Below, piece by piece: positions 16,008 to 23,529 of a stretch of 33,098 bases of DNA. Each line of letters starts with the position of its first letter. Positions within the stretch are counted from its first letter, which is position 1. Below the pieces are notes generated by a model. It had not been told where the DNA came from. It saw only the letters and a list, made by a program, of their open reading frames with translations, and searched no databases. The translations under genes and the position numbers were made by a program. The stretch spans positions 1 to 33,098 of the IMG/VR virus record IMGVR_UViG_3300033148_004903; one strand, 5' to 3'. The stretch comes from a virus.

Positions 16008-18041
16008 TTATACCTCCACCTCCGGCACCAGAGTGCACCGGCAATTGATGACTTCCTCGGGCCCGCCCTCCGGGTCGCCCGGGTATTTGAGGCCGTTCGT
16101 GAACACCTGGGCCATGCCGATCGGGCCCTGGGCCTCCGCGGCCACATGAGTCTCCCTTACGTTTTCATCATGCGCTGTGATCCAGCTTTTCCTCTGCACG
16201 CCGTGAGCCTTGTATTGCGTGAAAGATGCCTCGTTCATCGCTCCTGCCGTCTCGGTGCGCGCTATCACCTTTGAGCGGTTCGAGGCCATGTTGTAGACCT
16301 TCCTGATCCTTTCCGATACCTGCGCGATCGTCTCCCCGGAGCCCAGGCCCTCGCGGATCTCCGAGCGAAGCTGGCGCCAGATCGTATCGGTAATGCCCTT
16401 GATTTTATTGACCCTGGAGGAGATCACCTGGATCGCTTCCGGGCTCTGAAGGTCAAAGGAAATCCCTAGCCCCAAATTATCAAGAGCCATCTGCCCCCCG
16501 GCCCCGGTTGCCTCCCCGTAAAGCGGCCTTACGACAAGCGCGAGCCTGTCCTCTTCCTCCTGCCAGATAAGGGCGATCCGCGCCAGGAGCTCCTCTGGCT
16601 CTATCTTGAGCTCCTTGTCTCCCTGGATGGCCCGCAGAACCCGGGCTCTCTGCTCGAACAGATAGCGCTTGATCTTGCCCTCAAATGCTTTTTCAAGTGC
16701 CTGCTGCTTGACCAAGAACTGCCGCCTTATGGCCTGACGCCGCGCGTCCTGCTCCTTCGCCCAGCCTGCCGTCGGGGGATGTGGCGGAGGCAGTTGCGGG
16801 GATATCGTCAGTTGTCTCATGGTGCGCACCGCCCTTTCCTCCGGAGGGGTGGCACCAGTATCGGCAGGAACCATGTTGATTCCCACCCACCAGATGTCTC
16901 TCCAGGGCTTGGCCTCAAAGCCAAGGTCGAGGCGGTCGTTCACCTCGTTTGCGGTAAAGCCCATCTTGACGAGCTTCTCGGCTACCTCGGCCTTTTCCTT
17001 CAGGTCCTCCCTGAGCTCCTCGATCTGATCTGTGTCGAACTCCCCGCGAAGCTCAGGCGCCACTCTCGGGAAAAACTCGGCGTTCAACTTCTCTTTGATG
17101 AGGCGCATCTGGGGAAGGAGGGTGTCGTTCCAGAAGGCCCTTCTCTGCACGAGCGCGGTTGCGTAGCGCAAATCCTGCGTGAGCGCGATTGCCTTCGGCA
17201 CTCCGAAAACGCCCAGGATCTCCTCGAGAGAAAATTTCCGCTGCTCCAAAAAGTCCATGTCCCGGTGGCTCAGGCCTACCTTTTCATAGTCGAGCCCGCC
17301 TTCCAGGATCGCTATCTTGTGGGCGCGGCTCTCTCCCCTGTGTCGCGCTTCCCATTGGGCCCGGAGCCGCTTAAACTGCTCATCTGAGAGCGCCCCCTGT
17401 GTCTTCAGGACGGCGCTTGGCTCAGCGGAGTTTTTGAAAAAGCTCTGGTTATATTTCATGGCCCTGTAGTCGGTATCCATTGAGATCCTGGCTGCCTCCA
17501 GCGGAGACAGACCCCTGATGTCGTCGTAGGGGTTGAAGAACTTGAAGTGGATGACCTCTTCGAGCTTGAGGGGCACCTGGCCGCGGTACATCCACCCGGT
17601 CAGGTTCCTCTTTGAGTCAAGGGCCGGCCTGAATTTCTCCGGGTTAAAAACCCAGATGGCCGAAGGGATCCGGCTTGTGCCGGCAGCCTGGCCCCGGCTC
17701 TCCTCCAGGAGCCAGAAACATTCGCCTTTCAGGTTCAGGAAAATCACGGTCGCCTCCCAGAGCTGGAACCGCGACAGTTGGCTGTTTGGCTTGCTCAGAA
17801 GCTCCAGAACCGGGTGCTCCCAGACCTGCTCATCGCCCCTGTACACAGCAAAAGGAACCTGGGCGATGTTTGTCGCGATCTTCGATATGGCCAGGTATAC
17901 TGCCCAGTGCTGCTTGTAGGGCTTGCTGATTTTTCCCTCAACAAGCTGCGACTCGATGGCCCGCAGCCACATCTTGTCCCAGCTTGACTTCTTGACCGGC
18001 ACATATCCCAGTCTTGTTGCAATGCGCTCTATCAGTTTCAC
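16008..18041 (-). CDS. Portal protein fused to a Mu F-like head morphogenesis domain
   Basis: At 677 residues this is a two-part protein. Residues about 40-390 are an HK97-type portal (WAVYLAISKIATNIAQVPFA, EVIHFKFFNPYDDIRGLSP, FGVPKAIALTQDLRYATA), the ring through which DNA enters the head. Residues about 545-677 are a Mu F/SPP1 gp7-like minor head domain (SNRSKVIARTETAGAMNEA, DENVRETHVAAEAQGPIGMA, ending EEVINCRCTLVP). The two are usually separate neighbouring genes; here a charged linker (about 410-540) joins them. The start is GTG, overlapping the terminase stop as GTGA. Confidence 0.9.
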   Translation of the reverse strand: MKLIERIATRLGYVPVKKSSWDKMWLRAIESQLVEGKISKPYKQHWAVYLAISKIATNIAQVPFAVYRGDEQVWEHPVLELLSKPNSQLSRFQLWEATVIFLNLKGECFWLLEESRGQAAGTSRIPSAIWVFNPEKFRPALDSKRNLTGWMYRGQVPLKLEEVIHFKFFNPYDDIRGLSPLEAARISMDTDYRAMKYNQSFFKNSAEPSAVLKTQGALSDEQFKRLRAQWEARHRGESRAHKIAILEGGLDYEKVGLSHRDMDFLEQRKFSLEEILGVFGVPKAIALTQDLRYATALVQRRAFWNDTLLPQMRLIKEKLNAEFFPRVAPELRGEFDTDQIEELREDLKEKAEVAEKLVKMGFTANEVNDRLDLGFEAKPWRDIWWVGINMVPADTGATPPEERAVRTMRQLTISPQLPPPHPPTAGWAKEQDARRQAIRRQFLVKQQALEKAFEGKIKRYLFEQRARVLRAIQGDKELKIEPEELLARIALIWQEEEDRLALVVRPLYGEATGAGGQMALDNLGLGISFDLQSPEAIQVISSRVNKIKGITDTIWRQLRSEIREGLGSGETIAQVSERIRKVYNMASNRSKVIARTETAGAMNEASFTQYKAHGVQRKSWITAHDENVRETHVAAEAQGPIGMAQVFTNGLKYPGDPEGGPEEVINCRCTLVPEVEV

Positions 18042-19318
18042 GCCGCCTCCAAAAATCTGATTCGCGGCTCGGTTGAAGCCCCTGCCGCATGAAGTGCCAG
18101 GGCCAGGGTCCAGAACCGGTCAGCATGGGAATCCCCGCTCCTTTCCGCATCAAAGCGGATGTTCCCGGAAGAGGTAGTCACTTTCTTGACGCTGTGAAGG
18201 TCATCCCTTACCTTGCGGTCACGCGGGATGCGTATCTGGCGGTCCTCGAACTTCCTGCGAATTCCTGTAGCCAGATCCAGCTTGACAGGCCCGGTAAAAA
18301 GTACTCCTTCCACCTTGTAGTCTCCATGCCTCCGCTTTGCGTCCTCAACCGGCTTTTCCCCCATGCCGGTCTGATCCATACATACCCGCACCGGGTTGTA
18401 TTGGGCCATCACTCGGTCAAGCTCCTGGTCCTGCTCCGAAAAAGAAGCTTTCCTTAGTTCCACTACCTCCCTGGTCCAGAAAACGTCACCCACTTGCTCG
18501 ATTACCCAAATTACGGTGAGGTCCCGCCGCCGGCCGATGTCCATGCCCACGTAAAATGGGCCTGTACCTGCAATGGCAGGATCACCTGCCCTATCATGCT
18601 CGCATTCGTTTAGCAGCTCGTAGGGGAGCCATGCTGTTGCCTCATCCAGGAACACCAGCTCGTATTCCTGGGCCCACAAGTCGGGGTCGTCTATCGCAGC
18701 CCTCAGGAGCTCGATGTCGTGCGGGCATCCCTGCTCGACCGCTTGATATATATCCACGCGGTGCTTTGTGAAGATGTCATTTTGCCATACCTCGTATGCC
18801 TTGTTCTGCTTGCCCTTTGGGGTGAAAGTCACCATCAGCCTGAGCCCCTCGCGCGAAATCACGGGAAACACAGCAGCCCACAGCTCGCGGCTCGCCTTGT
18901 GCACGCTGAACTCATCCAAATACACATTGGCCGTATAGCCCCTGGCAGTATCAGGGTTTGCCGGTATTCCCAGAATCCTCGATTCGTTTCGGAAGCGCGC
19001 CTCCACCACCTTGTACTCGTCCCGCTCCCCGCTGGGGAGCTCGTAGCTGTATCGCTCCTCGGCCCAGGAGATGGCCATGCCCGTCAGCTCGCCGTGAAAT
19101 TTCACCTTGCTCATCAGCTCCTTCACCTGCCGCTCCCCGCTCGATATGGTCACCCAGGTGGCTTTATCGTGCTCCCGGCAGTCGAGCACAATCTTGGCAG
19201 CAGAGCCGAAGCTTTTTCCTGTCTGCCTGGCCCACATGCCTGCCAGGAACCGGGATTCATCAAGTATCCAGCGCTTCTGGTAGGGATATAGCTTGACTAT
19301 TGGCTCAGGCAAGTCCAT
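18038..19318 (-). CDS. Large terminase subunit (Mu gp28-like)
   Basis: The packaging motor has 426 residues. The ATPase part has Walker A ARQTGKS (30-36) and Walker B VYLDEF (D135, E136), followed by the coupling motif TFTPKGK. The nuclease part has acidic residues D260 (YVGMDIG), D315 (RVCMDQTGMG) and D401 (SHADRFW). In transposable phages this enzyme cuts host DNA outside the left end and packages a headful. The ATG has AAAGGAAAAG upstream and overlaps the small-subunit gene by 14 bases. Confidence 0.93.
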   Translation of the reverse strand: MDLPEPIVKLYPYQKRWILDESRFLAGMWARQTGKSFGSAAKIVLDCREHDKATWVTISSGERQVKELMSKVKFHGELTGMAISWAEERYSYELPSGERDEYKVVEARFRNESRILGIPANPDTARGYTANVYLDEFSVHKASRELWAAVFPVISREGLRLMVTFTPKGKQNKAYEVWQNDIFTKHRVDIYQAVEQGCPHDIELLRAAIDDPDLWAQEYELVFLDEATAWLPYELLNECEHDRAGDPAIAGTGPFYVGMDIGRRRDLTVIWVIEQVGDVFWTREVVELRKASFSEQDQELDRVMAQYNPVRVCMDQTGMGEKPVEDAKRRHGDYKVEGVLFTGPVKLDLATGIRRKFEDRQIRIPRDRKVRDDLHSVKKVTTSSGNIRFDAERSGDSHADRFWTLALALHAAGASTEPRIRFLEAA

Positions 19319-19844
19319 AGAACTTTTCCTTTACAAACTCGATCAGCTCTTCCTTGCTCATGTTTTTGGCCTCTTTGGCTGCATCCTTTGCCACGCTCTC
19401 CGCCTTTTTCCTGAGATCCACCTTCAACCTTTCCCTCGAAACGCTGGATGCCTGAAGCCTTGTGATGTCTCCGATCAGCCGCCCCAGCCGCTTTGCATCC
19501 ACCCGGCCCCCGCGCATCAGCTCGAGCAACAGCTCGTGAGTGACGACGCCTGCAAGCTTCACGTTCGCCTCTTCTATCTTCAGCGGGTCCTTGCCGGCGC
19601 TCTCGATTATGGCCTGCGCCTGCTCCCCCACAAGCCTCACCTTCTGGAGCGCGAAAAGGTACTTGGCGTACCGGTCAACCGCGCTTTTGCTGGTCTGAAA
19701 ACCCTGCGCGCATATCCAGTCAGCCACCTCCTGGTAGGTTTTCCGCTCCTCTCCAACGCCGAGCAGCATCCTGTCTACCTGCCTGACTATGGGCGCGGGC
19801 AGCTTCAGGAGCCTGCTTCTTGATCTCTGCACTTTCCGGGCCAT
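19305..19844 (-). CDS. DUF3486-type small terminase-like protein (Mu gp27-like)
   Basis: The protein has 179 residues, an N-terminal region SRLLKLPAPIVRQVDRMLLG and a helix-turn-helix-like segment (YQEVADWICAQGFQTSKSAV), the form of the Mu gp27 family encoded before the large terminase in transposable phages. The C-terminal half is helical and charged. It probably recognises the phage left end (pac region) for packaging. GGAGG lies 5 bases before the ATG, inside the previous gene. Confidence 0.88.
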   Translation of the reverse strand: MARKVQRSRSRLLKLPAPIVRQVDRMLLGVGEERKTYQEVADWICAQGFQTSKSAVDRYAKYLFALQKVRLVGEQAQAIIESAGKDPLKIEEANVKLAGVVTHELLLELMRGGRVDAKRLGRLIGDITRLQASSVSRERLKVDLRKKAESVAKDAAKEAKNMSKEELIEFVKEKFYGLA

Positions 19845-20141
19845 CTACACCTCCAGGAGTACGCCGGGGTCGGGCTCGATATTCCCTTCCAGCAGATCAA
19901 CTCCTTTGGGAGTCACGTAATTGATCCGGCGCTTTACACCGCTCTTCTGGAGTGTCTCCATCCGGATGTACCCTTTTTCTTCCAGGTACTTCAGGTGCGC
20001 CTTGATCTCGCTTATACTCGCATGAAAACCGGATTCTATCAGTGTCGTCTCGATAACACGAAAGCTTGCCCCATACGGCTTTGCACGGTCGCAAATTCTG
20101 AGTATCCAGCCCCGCATTTCCCTGTTGGTTATTGCTGACAT
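19845..20141 (-). CDS. Winged-helix protein (Mu gp26-like position)
   Basis: This 98-residue protein has a winged-helix pattern: NREMRGWILRICDRAKPYG, SISEIKAHLKYLEEKGYI as recognition region, and INYVTPKGVDLLEG as wing. Mu-like phages carry a protein of this kind just before the gp27 homologue. It may assist packaging start or late regulation. It overlaps the upstream gene by 13 bases and abuts the next. Confidence 0.78.
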   Translation of the reverse strand: MSAITNREMRGWILRICDRAKPYGASFRVIETTLIESGFHASISEIKAHLKYLEEKGYIRMETLQKSGVKRRINYVTPKGVDLLEGNIEPDPGVLLEV

Positions 20142-20386
20142 GCCATCCCCTCGATCAATTTTTTAACGTCTTTGGCCACATCATCGATCTTCTTATCGAT
20201 CGCTATGGTCCAGCGGATAAAGTCATCCCGGAAAACGTACTTTTCAGGGAGCCCCTCGAACCTGTCCTCCAGCTTTTCCAGCCTGGCCCTGAAGCTGGAC
20301 CTGATTTCGCGCAGATAAAATATCGCAAACCCCACCAGCGCGGAGAACAGGCAGCTCACGGCAATGAGTGCCACCTGAGGGATCAT
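20129..20386 (-). CDS. Small membrane protein with coiled coil
   Basis: This gene encodes 85 residues: one membrane helix at about 5-25 (VALIAVSCLFSALVGFAIFY), then a charged helix (about 27-80). It lies between the holin and the DNA-packaging genes, where Mu-like phages have DUF2730-type proteins of similar build. It could also be a spanin-like lysis component, but no lipoprotein partner is seen. Confidence 0.72.
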   Translation of the reverse strand: MIPQVALIAVSCLFSALVGFAIFYLREIRSSFRARLEKLEDRFEGLPEKYVFRDDFIRWTIAIDKKIDDVAKDVKKLIEGMACQQ

Positions 20387-20956
20387 TTAGCGCCCTCCTC
20401 GAATCGCACTGATGGCCCCTGCAATTAGGCCCGGGCTCTGCTCGCCCGCCTTTGTGCGTTTTTCTTTGCCTCTGTGATATGCGCTTACCCCCAGGATGGA
20501 GAGCCATCCCACCCATACCCACTGGGGAACCTGCGGGACGGTTACCCGCAGCAGGGGTAAAACGAAATATATGCACATGACAGCCAGCGGGAACGAAAAG
20601 CCGTTGAAAGGCCTCCAGCTGTACTGGGGCCAGTGCTCGCTCCTGGCCTCTTCGCGCATGGTCGCGTTGACCTCGCGGATCGCGCCCAGATCGCGCTCCG
20701 CCTCCACCTGCACGCGTTTTAAGGCCAGCTCCTGCAAAGTCTCCTCGTGCTTGAGCTCCAGCTCGCGCAACTTCACGGCCGCGTCCGGGTTAGCCTCTAT
20801 TTTCTCGTAGATGTCCTTCGGAACGTCTGCTTCGGCCCCAACTGCCCTGGCTACCATAGCGCCAAGCGTTGCGCCGCCAGGGCCCCCCAGGGTGCCTCCC
20901 AGGAGCGGCGCGCCAAGCTCAATTATTTTCTTGCCCAGATCCTCCCAGTCCATCAC
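20387..20956 (-). CDS. 3TM holin
   Basis: This 189-residue protein matches the three-membrane-helix holin type. It begins with a glycine-rich amphipathic region (IIELGAPLLGGTLGGPGGAT), then a long charged helix, then membrane segments around WRPFNGFSFPLAVMCIYFVL and VWVGWLSILGVSAYH. It would open the inner membrane to let the lysozyme out. The start is GTG at 20956 or the adjacent ATG at 20953, overlapping the preceding stop. Confidence 0.85.
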   Translation of the reverse strand: MMDWEDLGKKIIELGAPLLGGTLGGPGGATLGAMVARAVGAEADVPKDIYEKIEANPDAAVKLRELELKHEETLQELALKRVQVEAERDLGAIREVNATMREEARSEHWPQYSWRPFNGFSFPLAVMCIYFVLPLLRVTVPQVPQWVWVGWLSILGVSAYHRGKEKRTKAGEQSPGLIAGAISAIRGGR

Positions 20957-21261
20957 CCAAGTCTCCTTATGACCGAAAAGTTATTCACCAAAATAATGGC
21001 ATAGTACCCGCAGAGCACCAGTAGCAGCACGGTGACATATACGTCGTATGGCGCGGGCACAAAAAGAACCAGCAGCATGATCAAAGCGAGCGCTATGAAT
21101 TTCACGAGCCCCAGGGCTCCTCCGGTGCCAAGCCTGCCCATGAGGCGGCGCATAAAGGGGTTAAGCTCTCTGCCGCCGCGGCTTATCGCCTCAATCGTGG
21201 TGACGATGTCCGCTATGTTCAGCACCACCAGCTCGAGAAATAGCCACGCATTCACCGTCAT
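20953..21261 (-). CDS. DUF5658-like small membrane protein in the lysis region
   Basis: This gene encodes 102 residues with three hydrophobic segments and the motif NIADIVTTIEAISRGGRELN followed by PFM, typical of DUF5658 membrane proteins. The start at 21261 is chosen because GGAGGG lies just upstream; an ATG six codons earlier has no site. Between lysozyme and holin, it could be an antiholin or second holin (inference). Confidence 0.75.
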   Translation of the reverse strand: MTVNAWLFLELVVLNIADIVTTIEAISRGGRELNPFMRRLMGRLGTGGALGLVKFIALALIMLLVLFVPAPYDVYVTVLLLVLCGYYAIILVNNFSVIRRLG

Positions 21262-21279
21262 GTCGCTCCCTCCTTTCAT

Positions 21280-21335
21280 GAAACTAGATACTTGAGATTA
21301 GTTTCTAGTCTCCAGTTTCTGATCTCCAGTCTCCG
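21280..21335. repeat. CTAGTCTCTAGT-type short repeats at the lysozyme end
   Basis: Short direct variants (AAACTAG, TTTCTAGTCTCCAG, TTTCTGATCTCCAGTCTCC) run through the lysozyme/DUF5658 intergenic space and the last lysozyme codons. They are related to the arms at 22539-22570 and 22724-22755. Confidence 0.7.
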
Positions 21336-21742
21336 GTTCGCATTATGCGGGCCAGCTCCTTTGCCCTATCTCCCGTCTGCTTTGCAAAGCGAGAGTCCAG
21401 GATCTGAGTTGCCGCTTCCTCGAAATCTTTTCTCACCAGCGCTGCCGACATTTTTTTGAAGCCCAGGGTACGCCGCAGGCCCATACAGTAGACCATGTCT
21501 ATCAGCACTGCCTGGCGAGGTTCGTTGCAATTGTGCCAGCCCGGTATTTGGGATGCCTCACGCCGCGCAATCGTGATCTTCGCAAGCAGCAGGGCTTCCG
21601 CCTCCTCGGGGTTGATTCCGTATACGAACCAGTGGTCCAGGTTGAACCCATAGCCTATTGTGAGTATCCCGAGGCTGTCCTTGTATGCGTACCTGCGAAA
21701 ACCCTCGTGCCGCTTGATCATCTCTTTGAGCTTACCGTTCAT
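21305..21742 (-). CDS. T4-type lysozyme (endolysin, GH24)
   Basis: This 145-residue enzyme would cleave the peptidoglycan sugar backbone. The catalytic triad is placed as in T4 lysozyme: E13 (RHEGFR), D22 (YKDS) and T28 (ILTIGYGFN). The usual later region is present (CNEPRQAVLIDMVYCMG). There is no signal peptide, so release should depend on the holin. The last codons (TGDWRSETGD) and the TAG stop are built from the CTAGTCTC repeat family, suggesting that repeat growth changed the C-terminus. Confidence 0.93.
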   Translation of the reverse strand: MNGKLKEMIKRHEGFRRYAYKDSLGILTIGYGFNLDHWFVYGINPEEAEALLLAKITIARREASQIPGWHNCNEPRQAVLIDMVYCMGLRRTLGFKKMSAALVRKDFEEAATQILDSRFAKQTGDRAKELARIMRTGDWRSETGD

Positions 21743-21745
21743 TTG

Positions 21746-21895
21746 CTAATTCATGAAAAGGACTATCGAGAGCCACCCGATTGTGACAATGTTGGCCGGC
21801 ACAGGCATTCCTCCGCTCGTGGGCGCGTACAGCGCCTTCAGCTCGCGCCTTGTGTCCGCCTTCTCGGGTTTCTTCCTTCGCAAAAAACCGAGCAT
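21746..21895 (-). CDS. 49-residue small membrane protein, first late gene
   Basis: The ATG at 21895 has GGAG six bases upstream and lies directly after the terminator. The peptide is basic at the N-terminus (MLGFLRRKKPEKADTRREL) and hydrophobic at the C-terminus (ANIVTIGWLSIVLFMN), a small-membrane-protein layout that fits a lysis accessory. Longer starts would run back through the terminator. It ends four bases before the lysozyme gene. Confidence 0.55.
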   Translation of the reverse strand: MLGFLRRKKPEKADTRRELKALYAPTSGGMPVPANIVTIGWLSIVLFMN

Positions 21896-21908
21896 GCCTT
21901 GCTCCGAT

Positions 21909-21974
21909 AAAAAAAGCCCACACATTGCCAAAGGCCCTGCCCATCTGGGCCTTTTTAACAGCAACATGTGGGCT
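21909..21974 (-). terminator. Nested stem-loop terminator between early and late blocks
   Basis: On the minus strand an outer stem AGCCCACA/TGTGGGCT (21967-21974 with 21915-21922) encloses an inner stem AAAGGCCC/GGGCCTTT (21930-21937 with 21947-21954) and is followed by a run of seven T. This is a strong intrinsic terminator for the early transcript. The inner stem with its T run could also work on the plus strand. Confidence 0.85.
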
Positions 21975-21983
21975 GATTTACAA

Positions 21984-22027
21984 GGCGGGACCGCCCGCCC
22001 CAAAAACAACTTAAAATATTATTTTAA
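21984..22027. promoter_or_regulatory. GC hairpin and 17-bp AT palindrome upstream of the late block
   Basis: GGCGGG/CCCGCC (21984-21999, loop ACCG) is followed by the perfect palindrome TTAAAAT-ATT-ATTTTAA (22011-22027). The palindrome is a candidate operator for late control, and the region is AT-rich enough for a promoter. The 159 bases between genes at 21896-22054 hold no gene. Confidence 0.45.
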
Positions 22028-22054
22028 ATACTTTATACTTTTCCAGGTTTTAAA

Positions 22055-22261
22055 TCAAGTCTTCCTGAGTTCTTCTATTCTGTAGACCATCACCCTCGTT
22101 CGGCGCCTTCTTTGCCCCTCCTCGACCCAGATCCATTGATCCATCAAAACCTTTGCGTATGGAGGGTATAGGACCTTGACCCGTGCCCTCCCGCCCGGCG
22201 TCTTAACCCAGTCCCCCACTTTTATTTTCATTCCTTCCTTCACTTCGCGGCTTTTCATCAT
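22055..22261 (-). CDS. Small SH3-like phage protein
   Basis: A 68-residue basic protein with a short beta-barrel-like pattern (KIKVGDWVKTPGGRARVKVL, then AKVLMDQWIWVEE, RVMVYRIEEL). It resembles small SH3-like proteins of phage early regions; no function is known to me. It is the last gene before the terminator and overlaps its upstream neighbour as ATGA. Confidence 0.7.
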   Translation of the reverse strand: MMKSREVKEGMKIKVGDWVKTPGGRARVKVLYPPYAKVLMDQWIWVEEGQRRRRTRVMVYRIEELRKT

Positions 22262-22494
22262 CTTCCATCTTTCTGCCCAAAGCTCATTGCTAGGAGCTGA
22301 GCATCCGGGAAAGAAAGCCGGACACAGCCCTGCCTCGCTAAATCCACTGCCATCCTTTTTGCTTCTTCCTCTGATACGGCTTCTACATCAACCTCACCTT
22401 TTAAAGCCAAAAGGTATACATGCACATGGTATTTCATTTTTTGCGGCTTTGGCGGAGATGTCGGGATTTTCAAGTTTGGATTATCCGCGACCAC
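22258..22494 (-). CDS. Hypothetical protein with a near-perfect ribosome site
   Basis: This gene encodes 78 residues with a GTG start. AAAGGAGGTGAT, almost the full anti-16S sequence, lies four bases before the GTG and decides this start over an internal ATG at 22437. The core (YHVHVYLLALKGEVDVEAVS, then EEEAKRMAVDLARQ) is a small alpha/beta fold. The function is unknown. Such a strong site suggests high expression or independent translation after the upstream noncoding gap. Confidence 0.7.
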   Translation of the reverse strand: MVADNPNLKIPTSPPKPQKMKYHVHVYLLALKGEVDVEAVSEEEAKRMAVDLARQGCVRLSFPDAQLLAMSFGQKDGR

Positions 22495-22538
22495 GCTATC
22501 ACCTCCTTTCCCCTTAATTCAGTGCGGCAGCACGCTTT

Positions 22539-22570
22539 CTAGTCTCTAGTCTCTAGTTTCCAGTTTCTAG
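22539..22570 (+). repeat. CTAGTCTCTAGT-type repeat arm (left)
   Basis: A 32-bp block of overlapping CTAGTCTC, CTAGTTTC and CAGTTTCTAG units. It is imperfectly inverted relative to 22724-22755, and the two arms enclose about 150 bp. Confidence 0.8.
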
Positions 22571-22693
22571 AACGGCCCCTCCCTGCAACCTCCGGGCATC
22601 GGCACCATGCCCGAAATTCCCAGGGACAAACCGGTGCGGCATTACTTTCCTTTTCCCATCACTTTGATCCCTTCTATTGCCTATGTTTTTCAT
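22553..22693 (-). CDS. Possible 46-residue small protein between repeat arms
   Basis: An ATG at 22693 with AGAGG five bases upstream opens a 46-codon frame (begins MKNIGNRRDQSDGKRKVMPH) that is basic and glycine-rich. Its stop TAG is formed by the CTAG repeat. No family is recognised. A 7-bp stem CGGGCAT/ATGCCCG (22593-22613) lies inside. The frame could be chance; otherwise this 290-bp gap holds no gene. Confidence 0.3.
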   Translation of the reverse strand: MKNIGNRRDQSDGKRKVMPHRFVPGNFGHGADARRLQGGAVLETGN

Positions 22694-22723
22694 CTGCCTC
22701 TCTGCCGCCCGGCTAGGGCCGAC

Positions 22724-22755
22724 CTAGAAACTAGAGACTAGAAGCCAGAAACTAG
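22724..22755 (-). repeat. CTAGTCTCTAGT-type repeat arm (right)
   Basis: A 32-bp block reading CTAGAAACTAGAGACTAG and onward on the plus strand, the inverted counterpart of 22539-22570. The arms are too degenerate to be insertion-sequence ends, and there is no transposase between them. Confidence 0.8.
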
Positions 22756-22786
22756 AATTTCGAAATCTGGTCTTTAGCCTCAGGCA

Positions 22787-23335
22787 TCACTCAATCCCTT
22801 TTCCGATAAGGCCGGCCAGGCTCTCAACGCCCGCGCGCCGCTTGAACTCCTCTGCGCTCATCGCTCGTCCGTCCACCGTCATCTGTCGCCCGTCTGCGGT
22901 CATCGGTCGCCCACGCAACCTCTCCTCCCTTTGCTTCTGCTCCCGCTCAGCCGCGTCCCTGGCTTCTTTCCTCTCCCGCTCACTGATCCCGATCATGACC
23001 TTCTTGAGGTAGTTATGGTTCTCAAGGGGCTGCTCGAAATGCTTGTTGCATACAATGCGCAATGCCTCCCAAATGCCCGGCTCGCTGATGTGATACTCCC
23101 TCCGCTGGTAGCGAAACGAGCCGGTCCGGAGCAGGAGAGCCACGTCCTGGAGCAGCCTTAGGATCTTCTTCCCTTTCATGCGCAGAGGCAAAACGCCAAA
23201 AAGCTCCACGTACTCGAATGCAAGCCTGGCGTGGGACCCAAACACGGGGAGCAGCCTGATAATCTCGCCCCACTCCATGTCCATCATGGCCTCCTGGCCA
23301 TCGAATTGCCTACCACAATGTGGACACCTGATCAT
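22787..23335 (-). CDS. Hypothetical early protein with CxxC start and repeat insert
   Basis: The 182-residue protein begins with one zinc-knuckle half (CPHCGRQF), then a helical domain (about 15-110) with LLPVFGSHARLAFEYVELFG and SEPGIWEALRIVCNKHFEQP, then a charged coil. At about 142-160 it has a repetitive stretch, RPMTADGRQMTVDGRAMSAE, encoded by short direct DNA repeats (22857-22912). The function is unknown; the helical core could bind DNA or a partner. It overlaps the upstream gene as ATGA. Confidence 0.75.
   Translation of the reverse strand: MIRCPHCGRQFDGQEAMMDMEWGEIIRLLPVFGSHARLAFEYVELFGVLPLRMKGKKILRLLQDVALLLRTGSFRYQRREYHISEPGIWEALRIVCNKHFEQPLENHNYLKKVMIGISERERKEARDAAEREQKQREERLRGRPMTADGRQMTVDGRAMSAEEFKRRAGVESLAGLIGKGIE
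22857..22912 (-). repeat. Short in-frame direct repeats
   Basis: Imperfect units of the type GTCATCNGTCGCC and CGTCNRCGGTC follow one another and encode (R)-M-(T/S)-A/V-(D/E)-G-R repeats without breaking the frame. Confidence 0.6.
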
Positions 23336-23529
23336 AAATCTTCCCCGTATATGCGGGCATCTTCGCGCTTTAGAATCTTCTTTATGTGTCCGAAATATAC
23401 CTTCTTGCTCTCAGGCGGTGCGATCCACATCTCAATCCACGCACCATGCGTATCGCCACATGCAGGGCACATATCGTGCTCATAGACTTCATCACAATTC
23501 GGGCACCATTTCGCATCACTTAGTTTCAT
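23332..23529 (-). CDS. Small zinc-ribbon protein
   Basis: This gene encodes 65 residues with a full zinc-ribbon: CPNCDEVY (C9, C12) and CPACGDTHG (C21, C24). The rest (WIAPPESKKVYFGHIKKILK) has no family I recognise. It overlaps the MazG-like stop as ATGA. Confidence 0.72.
   Translation of the reverse strand: MKLSDAKWCPNCDEVYEHDMCPACGDTHGAWIEMWIAPPESKKVYFGHIKKILKREDARIYGEDL

Noticed and set aside
21896-22009. Longer start for the first lysis gene
   Set aside because: It would translate through the nested terminator; the ATG at 21895 has a good ribosome site.
22539-22755. Inverted CTAG repeat arms as insertion-sequence ends
   Set aside because: Internally repetitive, imperfect, no transposase and no target duplication.
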